Shown here in pieces: positions 29,964-39,494 of a DNA stretch of 64,000 nt; the stretch's first letter is position 1, and each line of letters begins with the position of its first letter. Below the pieces are notes generated by a model, which did not search any database, was not told the origin of the DNA, and saw only the letters and a list, made by a program, of their open reading frames with translations. Source of the stretch: Labilibaculum euxinicum. Lineage in GTDB: Bacteria > Bacteroidota > Bacteroidia > Bacteroidales > Marinifilaceae. Location of the stretch: assembly GCF_009795715.1 (NCBI RefSeq), contig NZ_WTCR01000007.1, positions 248,001-312,000 of the forward strand, written 5' to 3'. The position numbers and the translations under genes were made by a program.

Positions 29964-30011
29964 CACAACTCACAACTCACAACTCACAACTCACAACTCA
30001 CAACTCACAAC
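29964..30011. repeat. Heptanucleotide tandem repeat (CACAACT)n
   Basis: Six perfect copies of CACAACT plus six bases of a seventh fill the GH28-GH2 intergenic region, directly upstream of the GH2 start at 30054. Any GH2 start before 30054 would translate this repeat as LTTHNSQ-like peptide. Perfect short repeats of this kind can change length by slippage and may alter spacing in the leader of the GH2 message. Confidence 0.95.
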
Positions 30012-30053
30012 ATTTCCAAGACAAGCTTAATATCAAACAATAATACATACCAC

Positions 30054-32882
30054 ATGAAACATCAACTCATTACCTACCTGCTTTTGTTAACCTGTTTCTG
30101 CGCAACGGGACAGCAAACTGAACGGCAATATTTATCCGGAACAGGATTGGGAAATACAGTTACCTGGAATTTTTACTGCTCTGCTGGTCAAAACAGCCAA
30201 AAATGGAGTCAGATAGAAGTTCCTTCGCAATGGGAACTGCAGGGCTTTGGAGAATATACCTATGGCAGATGGTACAAGAAAAAAGGAGTTGAACCATCGA
30301 AGGAAACCGGCACCTACAAATACTCATTTAAGGTGCCAAAAAAATGGAGCGGACAACAAATTTCGATTGTTTTTGAAGGTGCTATGACGGATACTGAAGT
30401 ATTCATTAACGGAGAAAAAGCCGGAGATATGCACCAAGGCGGGTTTTATCGTTTTTCATACGATATTACCCATAAAATCACTACCGGAAAAAAGAATGAT
30501 CTTAAGGTGATTGTTCACAAACACTCGGCAAACAACAGCATCAACAACGCCGAAAGAAAAGCCGATTGGTGGACTTTCGGCGGCATTTACCGTCCGGTTT
30601 ATTTAGAAGCAAAACCTAAAACAGCAATGAACCATGTGACATTGGATGCAAAAGCCGACGGGAGTTTGAATGCTGACATTGATTTGTCTGAAGAAATAAA
30701 ATCAGGTAAAATTATTGCCAGCATAGAACCCTTAACAGGAAAAGGAAAATTTGCATCCAAAACCATTCCATTGACTCTGAATGGCAAAAAACAACACATC
30801 AGCACCAAATGGAAGGATGTTATCAGCTGGAATCCTGAGAATCCTCAACTTTACAAACTACACCTGAAATTAACCGACCAAAACAATAAAACTTTGCACG
30901 AGTGGTCGTCAAGAATTGGTTTTAGAACGGTTGAATTCAGGGCAAAAGATGGCATTTATGTAAATGATACCAAAATTGTAATGAAAGGGATCAACCGTCA
31001 CTCATTTTATCCGGAAGGAGGACGAACCACTAATCGTGAAATCAGCAAAAGCGATGCTCTTTTATTAAAAGAAATGAATATCAATGCTGTTCGTTTTCAC
31101 TACCCTCCCGATCAGCACTTTCTGGAAATGTGCGATTCAATCGGTTTGTTTGTGGTAGATGAATTGGCCGGATGGCAAAACTGCTACGACACCGAAGTAG
31201 GATCAAAACTGCAGAAAGAAATGCTGACCCGCGATGTAAATCACCCATGTATTGTATTGTGGAGCAATGGCAATGAAGGAGGCTGGAACTACGATCTCGA
31301 TCAGCATTTTGCCGATTACGATCCTCAGAACCGACATGTGATTCATCCTTGGGCTGACTTTAATGGAATTGATGCCCACCACTACCCTGCCTACTTAACT
31401 GGTGTTGCCCGATTAACCAACGGCTATAAAGTATTTATGCCAACCGAGTTCATGCATGGAATGTATGATCAGGGACTTGGTGCAGGTTTAGAGGATTTTT
31501 GGGACAACTGGACCTCTCACCCATTATTTGCAGGTGCTTTTATGTGGTCGTTTGCTGATAATGCAGTGAAACGTACTGATAAAAACGGCATTCTTGACTC
31601 TGACGACTTTAGAGCTCCTGATGGTATTGTTGGACCTTACCGTGAAAAAGAAGGCAGTGTATTTACCGTTCGTGAGGTTTGGGCTCCTATTCAGTTCAAA
31701 AAGCTATACATCACCCCTTCGTTTAAAGGTAAATTTACCCTATCGAACAGATTCCTTTACACCAATTTAAAGGACTGTAAAATGACGTATCAACTGTATA
31801 AAATTAATTCTCCTTTAAAAGGATCTAAAAAAGAGATTTTAGGCAAGGGTAATGTTTCTCTTCCACAAATAGATCCTGGCGAAACAGGTTTTGCCAAAAT
31901 GGAATTACCTGCTAATTTCTTTGATGCCACTGTTTTAGAAATTGAAGCATTCGATCCTGCAGGACATAAAATCTGCAACTGGAGCTGGCCTGTAAAATAC
32001 GCCGGTGAATACTTCCAATTACAACATGCCGGTACAACCAAAGATGGAGATGTAAAGCTTACGGAAACGGACAGTATTACTACTTTGGAAGCAAATGGAG
32101 TATCTGTATCATTTAATCAGCAAAATGGTCAGATTTTACAGGTAAAAAACAAAAAAGGAATTGTTCCTTTTACCAATGGACCTGTTGCTGTAGGCATGAA
32201 AATTCAGTACAAAGAATGCTATGCCAAACAAAATCAGCACAGCGCTCAGTTTGTTGCAAAATATCTGGGAGGTATCGATTCTATTGTTTGGACAATGAAT
32301 GCACAAGGACTATTAAATATGAATGCTGTGATGCTGAACAGAGCTGGCGGAGGCAAAGGTTTTGACGATGCATTTACCGACAACGAAATAAATAATTTTG
32401 GTTTAACCTTCTCGTACCCCGAAAAAATAGTTAAAGGAATGGAATGGTTTGGCCGCGGTCCTTACCGGGTATGGAAAAACAGAGTAAAAGGAACCAACTA
32501 TAATCTTTGGCAAAAAGATTACAACAACACCATAACCGGAGAAAGTGAATACGGATTAACTTATCCTGAATTCAAAGGCTTTCATGCCAATTTATATTGG
32601 GCTGCCATACAGTCTGATGAGGCTCCATTTACGGTATATTCTGAAAGTGACGGCGTTTTCTTACGAATGCTGACCCCCGAAGAACCCAAAGGAAGAATGG
32701 AAGGAAGACACACAATGCCGGCCTTCCCGTCTGGTGATATATCCTTTTTATACGATATTCCGGCGATTCAATCTTTCAAACCAATATCCATGCAGGGACC
32801 ACATAGTCAGCCGGGAAATATCCGCATAAAAGTAGGTGACGAAGGAATTAGAATGATATTGGATTTTGATTTTAAAGAATAG
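30054..32882 (+). CDS. GH2 family glycoside hydrolase (beta-galactosidase-like)
   Basis: I place the start at 30054 (MKHQLITYLLLLTCFCATGQ, a clear signal peptide), giving 942 aa. The in-frame start at 29946 would translate a tandem repeat. Domains run in GH2 order: jelly-roll sugar-binding (VPSQWELQGFGEYTYG), an immunoglobulin-like sandwich, and a TIM barrel with MKGINRHSFYPEGG, NAVRFHYPPDQHFLEMCD and the acid/base Glu in VLWSNGNEGGWN. A later Glu in PTEFMHG is a nucleophile candidate. A LacZ-type C-terminal domain (GPYRVWKNR) closes it. It probably trims beta-linked galactose or a related sugar from RG-I side chains. Confidence 0.9.
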   Translation: MKHQLITYLLLLTCFCATGQQTERQYLSGTGLGNTVTWNFYCSAGQNSQKWSQIEVPSQWELQGFGEYTYGRWYKKKGVEPSKETGTYKYSFKVPKKWSGQQISIVFEGAMTDTEVFINGEKAGDMHQGGFYRFSYDITHKITTGKKNDLKVIVHKHSANNSINNAERKADWWTFGGIYRPVYLEAKPKTAMNHVTLDAKADGSLNADIDLSEEIKSGKIIASIEPLTGKGKFASKTIPLTLNGKKQHISTKWKDVISWNPENPQLYKLHLKLTDQNNKTLHEWSSRIGFRTVEFRAKDGIYVNDTKIVMKGINRHSFYPEGGRTTNREISKSDALLLKEMNINAVRFHYPPDQHFLEMCDSIGLFVVDELAGWQNCYDTEVGSKLQKEMLTRDVNHPCIVLWSNGNEGGWNYDLDQHFADYDPQNRHVIHPWADFNGIDAHHYPAYLTGVARLTNGYKVFMPTEFMHGMYDQGLGAGLEDFWDNWTSHPLFAGAFMWSFADNAVKRTDKNGILDSDDFRAPDGIVGPYREKEGSVFTVREVWAPIQFKKLYITPSFKGKFTLSNRFLYTNLKDCKMTYQLYKINSPLKGSKKEILGKGNVSLPQIDPGETGFAKMELPANFFDATVLEIEAFDPAGHKICNWSWPVKYAGEYFQLQHAGTTKDGDVKLTETDSITTLEANGVSVSFNQQNGQILQVKNKKGIVPFTNGPVAVGMKIQYKECYAKQNQHSAQFVAKYLGGIDSIVWTMNAQGLLNMNAVMLNRAGGGKGFDDAFTDNEINNFGLTFSYPEKIVKGMEWFGRGPYRVWKNRVKGTNYNLWQKDYNNTITGESEYGLTYPEFKGFHANLYWAAIQSDEAPFTVYSESDGVFLRMLTPEEPKGRMEGRHTMPAFPSGDISFLYDIPAIQSFKPISMQGPHSQPGNIRIKVGDEGIRMILDFDFKE

Positions 32883-32905
32883 CAGTCAATCCATTTTGTA
32901 ATGTT

Positions 32906-32942
32906 ATGAGGCTGTCTTATTAAAAGGCAGCCTTTTTTTTTA
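32906..32942 (+). terminator. Rho-independent terminator after the GH2 gene
   Basis: A GGCTG...CAGCC hairpin (around 32911-32933) is followed by a run of eight or more T. It ends the plus-strand enzyme transcript. Confidence 0.82.
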
Positions 32943-32953
32943 TAGTTTCTTTC

Positions 32954-33064
32954 GACGGTTGTTGATATGGTACCACGACTGTTGTTGGTACAGTACCACG
33001 ACTGTTGTTGGTGCAGTACTACGACGGTTACCGGTATAGTACCACGACTGCTGCAGTCGTGGTA
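32954..33064. repeat. Four 23-bp tandem repeats ending in a 25-bp inverted repeat
   Basis: Units begin at 32954, 32977, 33000 and 33023, each exactly 23 bp, with consensus GAC(T/G)GTTGTTGGTRCAGTACCAC and some changes per copy. A fifth start at 33046 turns into an inverted repeat: 33040-33064 is palindromic with 12-bp arms (TACCACGACTGC / GCAGTCGTGGTA) around one central T. It lies directly after the GH2 terminator. No reading frame through it is convincing. It resembles an intergenic mosaic repeat; the function is unknown. Confidence 0.85.
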
Positions 33065-33225
33065 AATTCTACTCTTTATACACAAATAGTTGCAGGGCTC
33101 GTTTTTATGCACCATGCATTTTCGGAATTTTTTAAATCGCTTTTGTTTTAACTCAACGCTTTAGTAAGAGCGCGAAGTTGAGCCCCAATAGCTATTGGAT
33201 TTCCTACAAAAAACCAGACAAAAAG

Positions 33226-33353
33226 TTAAGCCACGTTTTTATAATATTTAATTCCAAAATCTAAAGGACTTATATAGTCTAAGTATGAGTGTCTTCTTTT
33301 TCTATTATACCAAATTTCAATAAATTCAACAATAGCTATTTTTGCTTGAAAAA
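33226..33353 (-). pseudogene. C-terminal remnant of an IS3-family transposase (OrfB)
   Basis: Reading the minus strand gives about 42 codons ending in a stop at 33226-33228, with the segment WYNRKRRHSYLDYISPLDF. This is the hallmark C-terminus of the IS3-family integrase-core transposase (YN..R.HS.L.Y.SP..F). Nothing upstream continues the frame, so only the tail of the element survives. A 14-bp palindrome CCAATAGCTATTGG (33185-33198) lies beyond the stop. The fragment separates the GH2 transcript from the second HTCS and marks an old insertion. Confidence 0.8.
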
Positions 33354-33396
33354 AGAGTAAAATTGTACTCTACGCATGTAATTTCAGCTGTAATCT

Positions 33397-36300
33397 TTAC
33401 TTTCCATATTTTGAAGGGGCACAACCAAACTGTGCCTTAAAACACTTACTAAAATAGAATGGATCTTCGATTCCAACCTGCCAGGAAACCTCAGATACAT
33501 TGTATTTATCTTCAAGAATTAGCTCGGCAGCTCTCTTCATTCTTTTTATTTTAATCAATTCATTTGGCGAATACCCAGTGAGACCTTTCACCTTTTTATA
33601 AAATATAGTTCGTGTTTGTCCTGCCAGTTCTGTAAACTCAGTTACAGTAAAGCTTGGCTCGGCAAGATGCTTATCGATAATTTCATTAATTAAATCGTAA
33701 AATGCCTGATCTTTATTCCCCTGACTTAACAATCCTTTTTTAACCTCAACATCAACAGAAAAACGTTTTTTAAGCCTCTCACGCTGATCAATTAAAGAAT
33801 ACACCCGGGATAGTAAATATTTAAAACTAAAAGGTTTCATAATATACTCATCGGCACCACATTCACTTCCTTGCAGCTTAATGGTATCTGAAGACATGGC
33901 AGTCAGTAAAATAATTGGAATGTGACTTGTTTCAAAATTATCTTTTAGCCTTCGGGTTACTTCCAAACCATCCATTTGCGGCATTTTTACATCACAAATT
34001 ATCAATGTTGGGTTCAATTCAATGGCTTTATCCAATCCTTCTTTACCATCTGCAGCCAACTCAATATCAAAATGATGCTGCAATTCGTCTTTCAAATACT
34101 CCCTAATATCATAATTGTCATCGATAACCAATATTTTCCAATGATGCGGATTAAGGGGTCTTTGAATAACGTGATCCTCATTGTGCTCCGCCTGAACCTC
34201 TTCATTATCAACGGCATCTACAACATCTAAAAATTTAACATCGCTGTACACTTCTTTTTTAGAAGGTAATTCAACCGTAAAAATAGAACCTCCCTCTGGA
34301 TTTGGGCTGTATTTCACTTTGCCCTTGTGAGTTTCGGTGAATTCTTTAACCAATTCCAAACCAATTCCGGTTCCTTCTGCCGAAGTATTCAACTTCATAA
34401 AACGGCCAAAAAGGAACTCCCTTTTTTCCTTGGGAATACCAACTCCTGTATCAATCACACTTATTATGCAATTCCCACTATGAGCATCTCTAACTACTCT
34501 GCAGGTAATTTTTCCTTTTGCAGGAGTAAACTTAAAGGCGTTGGAAAGCAGATTAAACAATATTTTCTCAACTTTATTTCTATCGATATAAAAATCCCAT
34601 TTCCCATTGATCCCTTCGAACTGGTATTCTATATTTTTTTGAAACGCTATTTCTTTAAAAGCATAGTAAGCATTACGGGTAAAATCTGAGATATCCGTCA
34701 TCTCAAGATTTAGAGTCAATACATTGTTCTGTAGTTTGCGGAACTCCAATAGCTGATCAATCAATCGCGACATTTGAGTTGTATTACGATTAAGCAAGCT
34801 GACATTTTTAGAGACTTCAGCAGGAAGCTCTTTCATATCATTCATTCTCTCAACAGCTCCTTTAATTAAAGTAAGCGGAGTTCTGAATTCATGTGATATA
34901 TTCGTAAAAAAGCGTAGTTTATAATCCGTTAACTGTTTTTCCATTTTAACAGCATTATTAAGCGAACTGATTCGTAATAAAAAACGAATAATTACAAATG
35001 CTATTCCCAGAATTATTAGAATATACAGAGCTATTGCATAATTCGTTCTCCAAACAGGAGGTAAAACAGTAATTTGAAACGTTCTTATCTCATTATTCCA
35101 TTCGCCGTCAGCATTAGCTCCTTTTACCTGAAACTTATAATTGCCACTAGGCATATTTTTATAGGTAGCCCAATTGTTACTGTTTGGAGAACTCCAATAT
35201 TGATCGTAAGGCTCCAGATTGTATGTATATTTATTTCTTGAAGGGTCTGTTATATCTAAACAGGCAAAATTAAGTGTAAAAGTATTTTGATCATGTTCCA
35301 GCACGATCTTATCTGTAATACTTATTGACTCTTTTAACGGTGAATCAGCCTGCCCCGCTTCAATTCGCTGATCATTCACAAAAAAATCGGTTAACTGAAC
35401 CAAAGGAACTGTTTGATTGACAACAATGCTGGCAGGATTCAGTACTAACATGCCATCTAAAGTTCCCCACAGCATTTCGCCATTTTCTTTTAATAAACAG
35501 GCATTCTCATTATAAAAATCGCCGTACGTACTGTTCGAAAACTGATAAGTTAAAAAGGTATTCTTCCCTTTTTCTATATGCGTTAAACCACTCTCTGTAC
35601 TTACCCAAAGTACACTATCCTTACTTTCCAGAATGGAGGTAATAATATCCGACGGAAGTCCTTCCTTTTTTGTGTATTTTACGAAAGAACCCTGTTTATC
35701 AGGACTGTCAGCATCAAACAAATTCAATCCGCCTCCAGCTGTCCCAATCCACAATTCACCTCTGCTATCTTCAAAAATCGCTTTTACGTCATTACAGTTT
35801 AAACCTTCCGGATGTCCTGGATTGTATGTATAAATTGTATATACATTCTGATTCTTAATGAATTCCTCCGGCTGAAAACAGATCAATCCTTCGTAAGTAC
35901 CTACCCAAATAAGTCCCTTTTTATCCTCCAGTAAACATCTTACAAAACTGATATTCCCTTTGTTATTTAAATAATGATTAAACCGAAAACGGTTCCCCGA
36001 TTCCTCTACCAAATCAATTCCTCCGCCAAAGGATGCGATCCAAATTCTTTTCTCAGAGTCTTGTATGATATCAAATATGGAATTACTGCACAAACTATTG
36101 ACTTTTTCTTCCTCATTAACAAAATGTTGATATTGCTGATACGATTTTTTATCGTATATATACACCCCGTTTCCTTTGGTACCTACCCAAATCCGTCCTT
36201 TGTCATCTTCAGATATGGTATAGGGATTAATATTTTTCTCAATTCGCTTCTGATTTTTTAGCTGATCATCATATATATACAGACTGCCATTTTTTGTACC

Positions 36301-37680
36301 CAACCATATCTTACCGTCTGAGTCTTTAAAAATAACCTTCACATTGTTACTTGCAACAATAGATTCATCCTTTTCCGGCATAATATATTTTACATCGAAT
36401 TTTTCTCTGGTGACCTTAATAACACCTGCATATTCACTACCAATCCACAAATTTCCAAAATGATCTTCATCAATAGATAATAAATAATCCGAAACCGGAC
36501 TGTTTTCTACTTTATCATACAAATAATTGGTTAATACATCATTCTCCGCATTATACTGATACAACCCATTTCCGTAGGTGGTTATCCAGTAAATTCCTTC
36601 CGAGTCGATTAAAACATTATATCTTCCATCATCAATAACACTGGCTACCTCCGGTGATATCAACTGCATCTCTTTGGTTTTGCCTGTAATAGGATTGGTA
36701 TAAATCATCCGTCCTGAATCATCATACACCCAAATGCCTTTTTTGGCATCAACAATTATACGCGGGGCTGCAATAATAGGGTTTGAACTGCCTAAAGGAT
36801 TTTTAGAAAATACACCCGTATTTACATCAACTTTATACAGTCCTTTTTCCAATGATGAAACAATCAAATTATCTTTGTTCAGCTGTGCTATATCCCGAAG
36901 AGAACATCGCTCCGAAGATTTAAATGCCTCTAAAAACAGATGTTTCTTCAGATCATAACGGCAAATCACATCATCGGACATAAAATAAACAATTGAATTT
37001 AACTGCATCGCCTTTCGGAAAACACCAAGATTCTCCTGATTGTAAAACTCATCTGTATGGCCGGATGAATCAATTCTATTTAATCCCGAATCGCGGCCAA
37101 TCCATACATTGTTTAAAGAATCTGCAAACACAAAATTCACTTTATCTTCTGATAATTTGCTTGAATTTGATGCAGAATGAAAAGCTATAACAGGTACCCC
37201 CTCCGTATTTTTTTCGATTTTAACACATCCACTATCGCCCCACAACCAAACCTCTCCTTTTTGGGTTTCCAAATAATTAGTAAACAAAAGCGGTACTGTA
37301 TTTCCCTCGTAACTAAATTCGATAAAACGTTCCAATTTGGGATTGTAACAATTAAATGAATTATCATACGTTTTAATCCACAAAAAACCATCCTTGTCTT
37401 CATGGATACTTCTGATTCTTTGATCGGTAATATTTTTGGGTCTTCCGGGTTCCGGTTTGTAGGTTATAAACCGGGTTCCGTCATACCGCACCAAACCATC
37501 CAGAGTACCAACCCACAAAAAACCCATATTATCAACAACAATACTTCGGGCAGTATTTTGAGGCAATCCGTCTTTGGTACTAATCTGACTAAACAGTATG
37601 GATTCCTGGGCACATAACATGGAAGAAAAGAAGAGAGAAATTGTAAATATGCCAATGAAAATATTTTGCCTTTTATTCAT
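33397..37680 (-). CDS. Hybrid two-component system regulator (HTCS)
   Basis: I start at 37680 (MNKRQNIFIGIFTISLFFSSMLCAQ, a good signal peptide; 1427 aa); an ATG at 37701 would add seven residues. The layout repeats that of the HTCS at 1122: propeller repeats (about 25-760), a Y_Y_Y domain, a membrane helix (about 883-904), HisKA with His930 in NISHEFRTP, HATPase motifs (NLLSNAFKF, DTGVGIP, GTGIGLELV), a receiver with Asp1230 in ICDVKMPQMDG, and an AraC-type HTH (VSWQVGIEDPFYFSKCFKAQFG). It is a paralogue of the first HTCS and probably controls the RG-I genes around it. It is divergent from the GH43-like gene at 37869. Confidence 0.95.
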   Translation of the reverse strand: MNKRQNIFIGIFTISLFFSSMLCAQESILFSQISTKDGLPQNTARSIVVDNMGFLWVGTLDGLVRYDGTRFITYKPEPGRPKNITDQRIRSIHEDKDGFLWIKTYDNSFNCYNPKLERFIEFSYEGNTVPLLFTNYLETQKGEVWLWGDSGCVKIEKNTEGVPVIAFHSASNSSKLSEDKVNFVFADSLNNVWIGRDSGLNRIDSSGHTDEFYNQENLGVFRKAMQLNSIVYFMSDDVICRYDLKKHLFLEAFKSSERCSLRDIAQLNKDNLIVSSLEKGLYKVDVNTGVFSKNPLGSSNPIIAAPRIIVDAKKGIWVYDDSGRMIYTNPITGKTKEMQLISPEVASVIDDGRYNVLIDSEGIYWITTYGNGLYQYNAENDVLTNYLYDKVENSPVSDYLLSIDEDHFGNLWIGSEYAGVIKVTREKFDVKYIMPEKDESIVASNNVKVIFKDSDGKIWLGTKNGSLYIYDDQLKNQKRIEKNINPYTISEDDKGRIWVGTKGNGVYIYDKKSYQQYQHFVNEEEKVNSLCSNSIFDIIQDSEKRIWIASFGGGIDLVEESGNRFRFNHYLNNKGNISFVRCLLEDKKGLIWVGTYEGLICFQPEEFIKNQNVYTIYTYNPGHPEGLNCNDVKAIFEDSRGELWIGTAGGGLNLFDADSPDKQGSFVKYTKKEGLPSDIITSILESKDSVLWVSTESGLTHIEKGKNTFLTYQFSNSTYGDFYNENACLLKENGEMLWGTLDGMLVLNPASIVVNQTVPLVQLTDFFVNDQRIEAGQADSPLKESISITDKIVLEHDQNTFTLNFACLDITDPSRNKYTYNLEPYDQYWSSPNSNNWATYKNMPSGNYKFQVKGANADGEWNNEIRTFQITVLPPVWRTNYAIALYILIILGIAFVIIRFLLRISSLNNAVKMEKQLTDYKLRFFTNISHEFRTPLTLIKGAVERMNDMKELPAEVSKNVSLLNRNTTQMSRLIDQLLEFRKLQNNVLTLNLEMTDISDFTRNAYYAFKEIAFQKNIEYQFEGINGKWDFYIDRNKVEKILFNLLSNAFKFTPAKGKITCRVVRDAHSGNCIISVIDTGVGIPKEKREFLFGRFMKLNTSAEGTGIGLELVKEFTETHKGKVKYSPNPEGGSIFTVELPSKKEVYSDVKFLDVVDAVDNEEVQAEHNEDHVIQRPLNPHHWKILVIDDNYDIREYLKDELQHHFDIELAADGKEGLDKAIELNPTLIICDVKMPQMDGLEVTRRLKDNFETSHIPIILLTAMSSDTIKLQGSECGADEYIMKPFSFKYLLSRVYSLIDQRERLKKRFSVDVEVKKGLLSQGNKDQAFYDLINEIIDKHLAEPSFTVTEFTELAGQTRTIFYKKVKGLTGYSPNELIKIKRMKRAAELILEDKYNVSEVSWQVGIEDPFYFSKCFKAQFGCAPSKYGK

Positions 37681-37868
37681 TTTATAATCCCTTAAGAACA
37701 TACCCTTTTCTTTGATTTAGCAGTAACTGTATTACAAAAAATAAAAATAGACAATTAAATAAAAATACCATCTAAAACGGCATTTTTTACAGGAGTTTGT
37801 ATGATAATCCATGATTATAATTATCCTTACATTTATCTTGTAATAAATTTTTTATAACTCTATTTTTC

Positions 37869-38825
37869 ATGATCAATTTTAATTTCTTCAAACTAATCAT
37901 CTGTCTTTTAATCCTTTTGCCTGGATGTTCTGAAAATCACAAAGACGTTTACTTATTTTCCTATTTCACAAACAATGGTCAGGATGGGCTTCATCTGGCC
38001 TATAGTTACGATGGACATCAATGGGAAGCAGTAAAGGATGGTAAATCATTATTAAAACCGGTTATTGGTAAAGATCGGTTAATGCGCGACCCAAGCATCA
38101 CCCAAGGGAAGGATGGAATATTTCGTCTTGTTTGGACAACAGGATGGTGGGATCAAGGAATTGGATACGCTTCCTCAAAAGATTTAATTCACTGGTCGGA
38201 ACAAAAAAACATCCCTGTAATGGAGCATTTTAAAGAAACCCGAAACACCTGGGCTCCCGAAGTATTTTTTGATGATGCATCCCATTTATTTTATATTGTT
38301 TGGGCATCGACAATTCCCGGACAATTCCCGGAAATTGAAACCACAAGCAATGAAAAAGGGCTAAATCACCGACTATATTTCACAACTACAACTGATTTTA
38401 AAACTTTCTCTCCCACATCTCTCTTTTATGATCCGGGGTTTAGTGTCATCGATGGAGCCATTCTTAAAACCGATTCAACCTACATGATGGTTATTAAAAA
38501 TGAAATGTCGGTTCCTAAAGAGAAAAATTTGCGCATTGTTTTCACAAAAAATATGGCCGATGGATTCCCAACAAAGGTTTCTGATAATATTTCGGGGAAC
38601 TCCTGGGTAGAAGGACCAACTCCATTAAAAATTGGGAAATACATCTACATTTACTTCGATAAATACAGAGACAAAAAATATGGTGCCATTCGTTCACTTG
38701 ATGGAAAAAACTGGGAAGATATTTCAGAATCAATTAATTTACCCAGAGGCATTCGACACGGCACTGCATTTAAAGTTTCTGAAAAAACACTGAATAATCT
38801 TCTGGACAATACTTCCGGTAAATGA
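37869..38825 (+). CDS. GH43-like glycoside hydrolase lipoprotein
   Basis: A 318-aa lipoprotein (ILLPGCSENH). The five-bladed-propeller features of clan GH-F are visible: LMRDPSITQGKDGIFRLVWT with the general-base type Asp, NTWAPEVFFDDASHLFYIVWAS, SVIDGAILKTDSTYMMVIKN, and EGPTPLKIGKYIYIYFDKY with a Glu at the expected place. GH43 members remove arabinose, galactose or related sugars from side chains; substrate is undetermined. It is 49 bp upstream of rhaM on the same strand, so it is likely part of an RG-I side-product operon under the second HTCS. Confidence 0.78.
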   Translation: MINFNFFKLIICLLILLPGCSENHKDVYLFSYFTNNGQDGLHLAYSYDGHQWEAVKDGKSLLKPVIGKDRLMRDPSITQGKDGIFRLVWTTGWWDQGIGYASSKDLIHWSEQKNIPVMEHFKETRNTWAPEVFFDDASHLFYIVWASTIPGQFPEIETTSNEKGLNHRLYFTTTTDFKTFSPTSLFYDPGFSVIDGAILKTDSTYMMVIKNEMSVPKEKNLRIVFTKNMADGFPTKVSDNISGNSWVEGPTPLKIGKYIYIYFDKYRDKKYGAIRSLDGKNWEDISESINLPRGIRHGTAFKVSEKTLNNLLDNTSGK

Positions 38826-38874
38826 TTACATCCTTTTGAACAAATTAATTTCCAAATACAAAACTCCATAAAAA

Positions 38875-39189
38875 ATGAAACGGTTAGCCTTTAAAATGCA
38901 CCTCAATGAAGGTCAGAAAGAAGAATATAAAAAACGCCATAATGAATTGTGGCCAGAGCTTAAACAATTACTAAAAAAGGCTGGAGTAAATGAATACTCC
39001 ATTTTTATAGATGAAGAAACAAATACTTTATTTGCATTTCAAAAGCTAAGCAGCAACGGAGGCTCGCAAGATTTAGGACAAACCGAAGTGGTGAAAAAAT
39101 GGTGGGAATTTATGGCAGATATAATGAAAACCAACGCAGACAACTCCCCCGTTTCAATTCCTTTAGAGGAAGTATTTTACCTGGAGTAA
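38875..39189 (+). CDS. rhaM: L-rhamnose mutarotase
   Basis: A 104-aa cytoplasmic protein of the normal RhaM length. It has the family's N-terminal strand (RLAFKMHLNEGQKEEYKKRHNELWPEL, given in parts: KMHLNEG, KRHNELWPEL), the NEYSIFIDEETNTLFAF segment and the KKWWEFMADIM helix with paired Trp. RhaM interconverts alpha- and beta-L-rhamnopyranose. Its presence next to the PUL supports rhamnose as an end product and so supports an RG-I substrate. Confidence 0.92.
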   Translation: MKRLAFKMHLNEGQKEEYKKRHNELWPELKQLLKKAGVNEYSIFIDEETNTLFAFQKLSSNGGSQDLGQTEVVKKWWEFMADIMKTNADNSPVSIPLEEVFYLE

Positions 39190-39280
39190 AACACCCGAGT
39201 CTTGAAAAAGGAAGAAAATTGGCAGTTAATAATTTATTACGTGAACTCGCCGGAGCCCCAAGATCATCCACTCACTAAAA

Positions 39281-39313
39281 AAACACTTTTCACAGTAAAA
39301 AGTGTTTCATTCA
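39281..39313 (+). terminator. Probable terminator after rhaM
   Basis: AAACACTTTT (39281-39290) pairs with AAAAGTGTTT (39298-39307), followed by a weak T-rich stretch. The rest of the 305-bp gap 39190-39494 holds no gene I can support. Confidence 0.45.
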
Positions 39314-39494
39314 TTTGAAACTTCCATTTTATGTGCTAAATATTAAAACAGTAAAAGGAACGGATAAATTTACTACCTGTTGAATTTCATCTTCCCATAT
39401 TAAAATCCTAAAAAGATAAATTATCTTTACTTCGATAAAAATTGAATGACTCTAAAGTTACCACTTGCAGAAAATTTGCCCAGACAAACTTCTT

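Noticed and set aside
29946-30053. Longer GH2 N-terminus starting at 29946
   Set aside because: It would translate the heptamer repeat (LTTHNSQ units) and bury the clear signal peptide that starts at 30054.
32807-33115. 102-codon minus-strand open frame across the 23-bp repeats
   Set aside because: It overlaps the GH2 end and terminator and its peptide is only read-through of the repeats.
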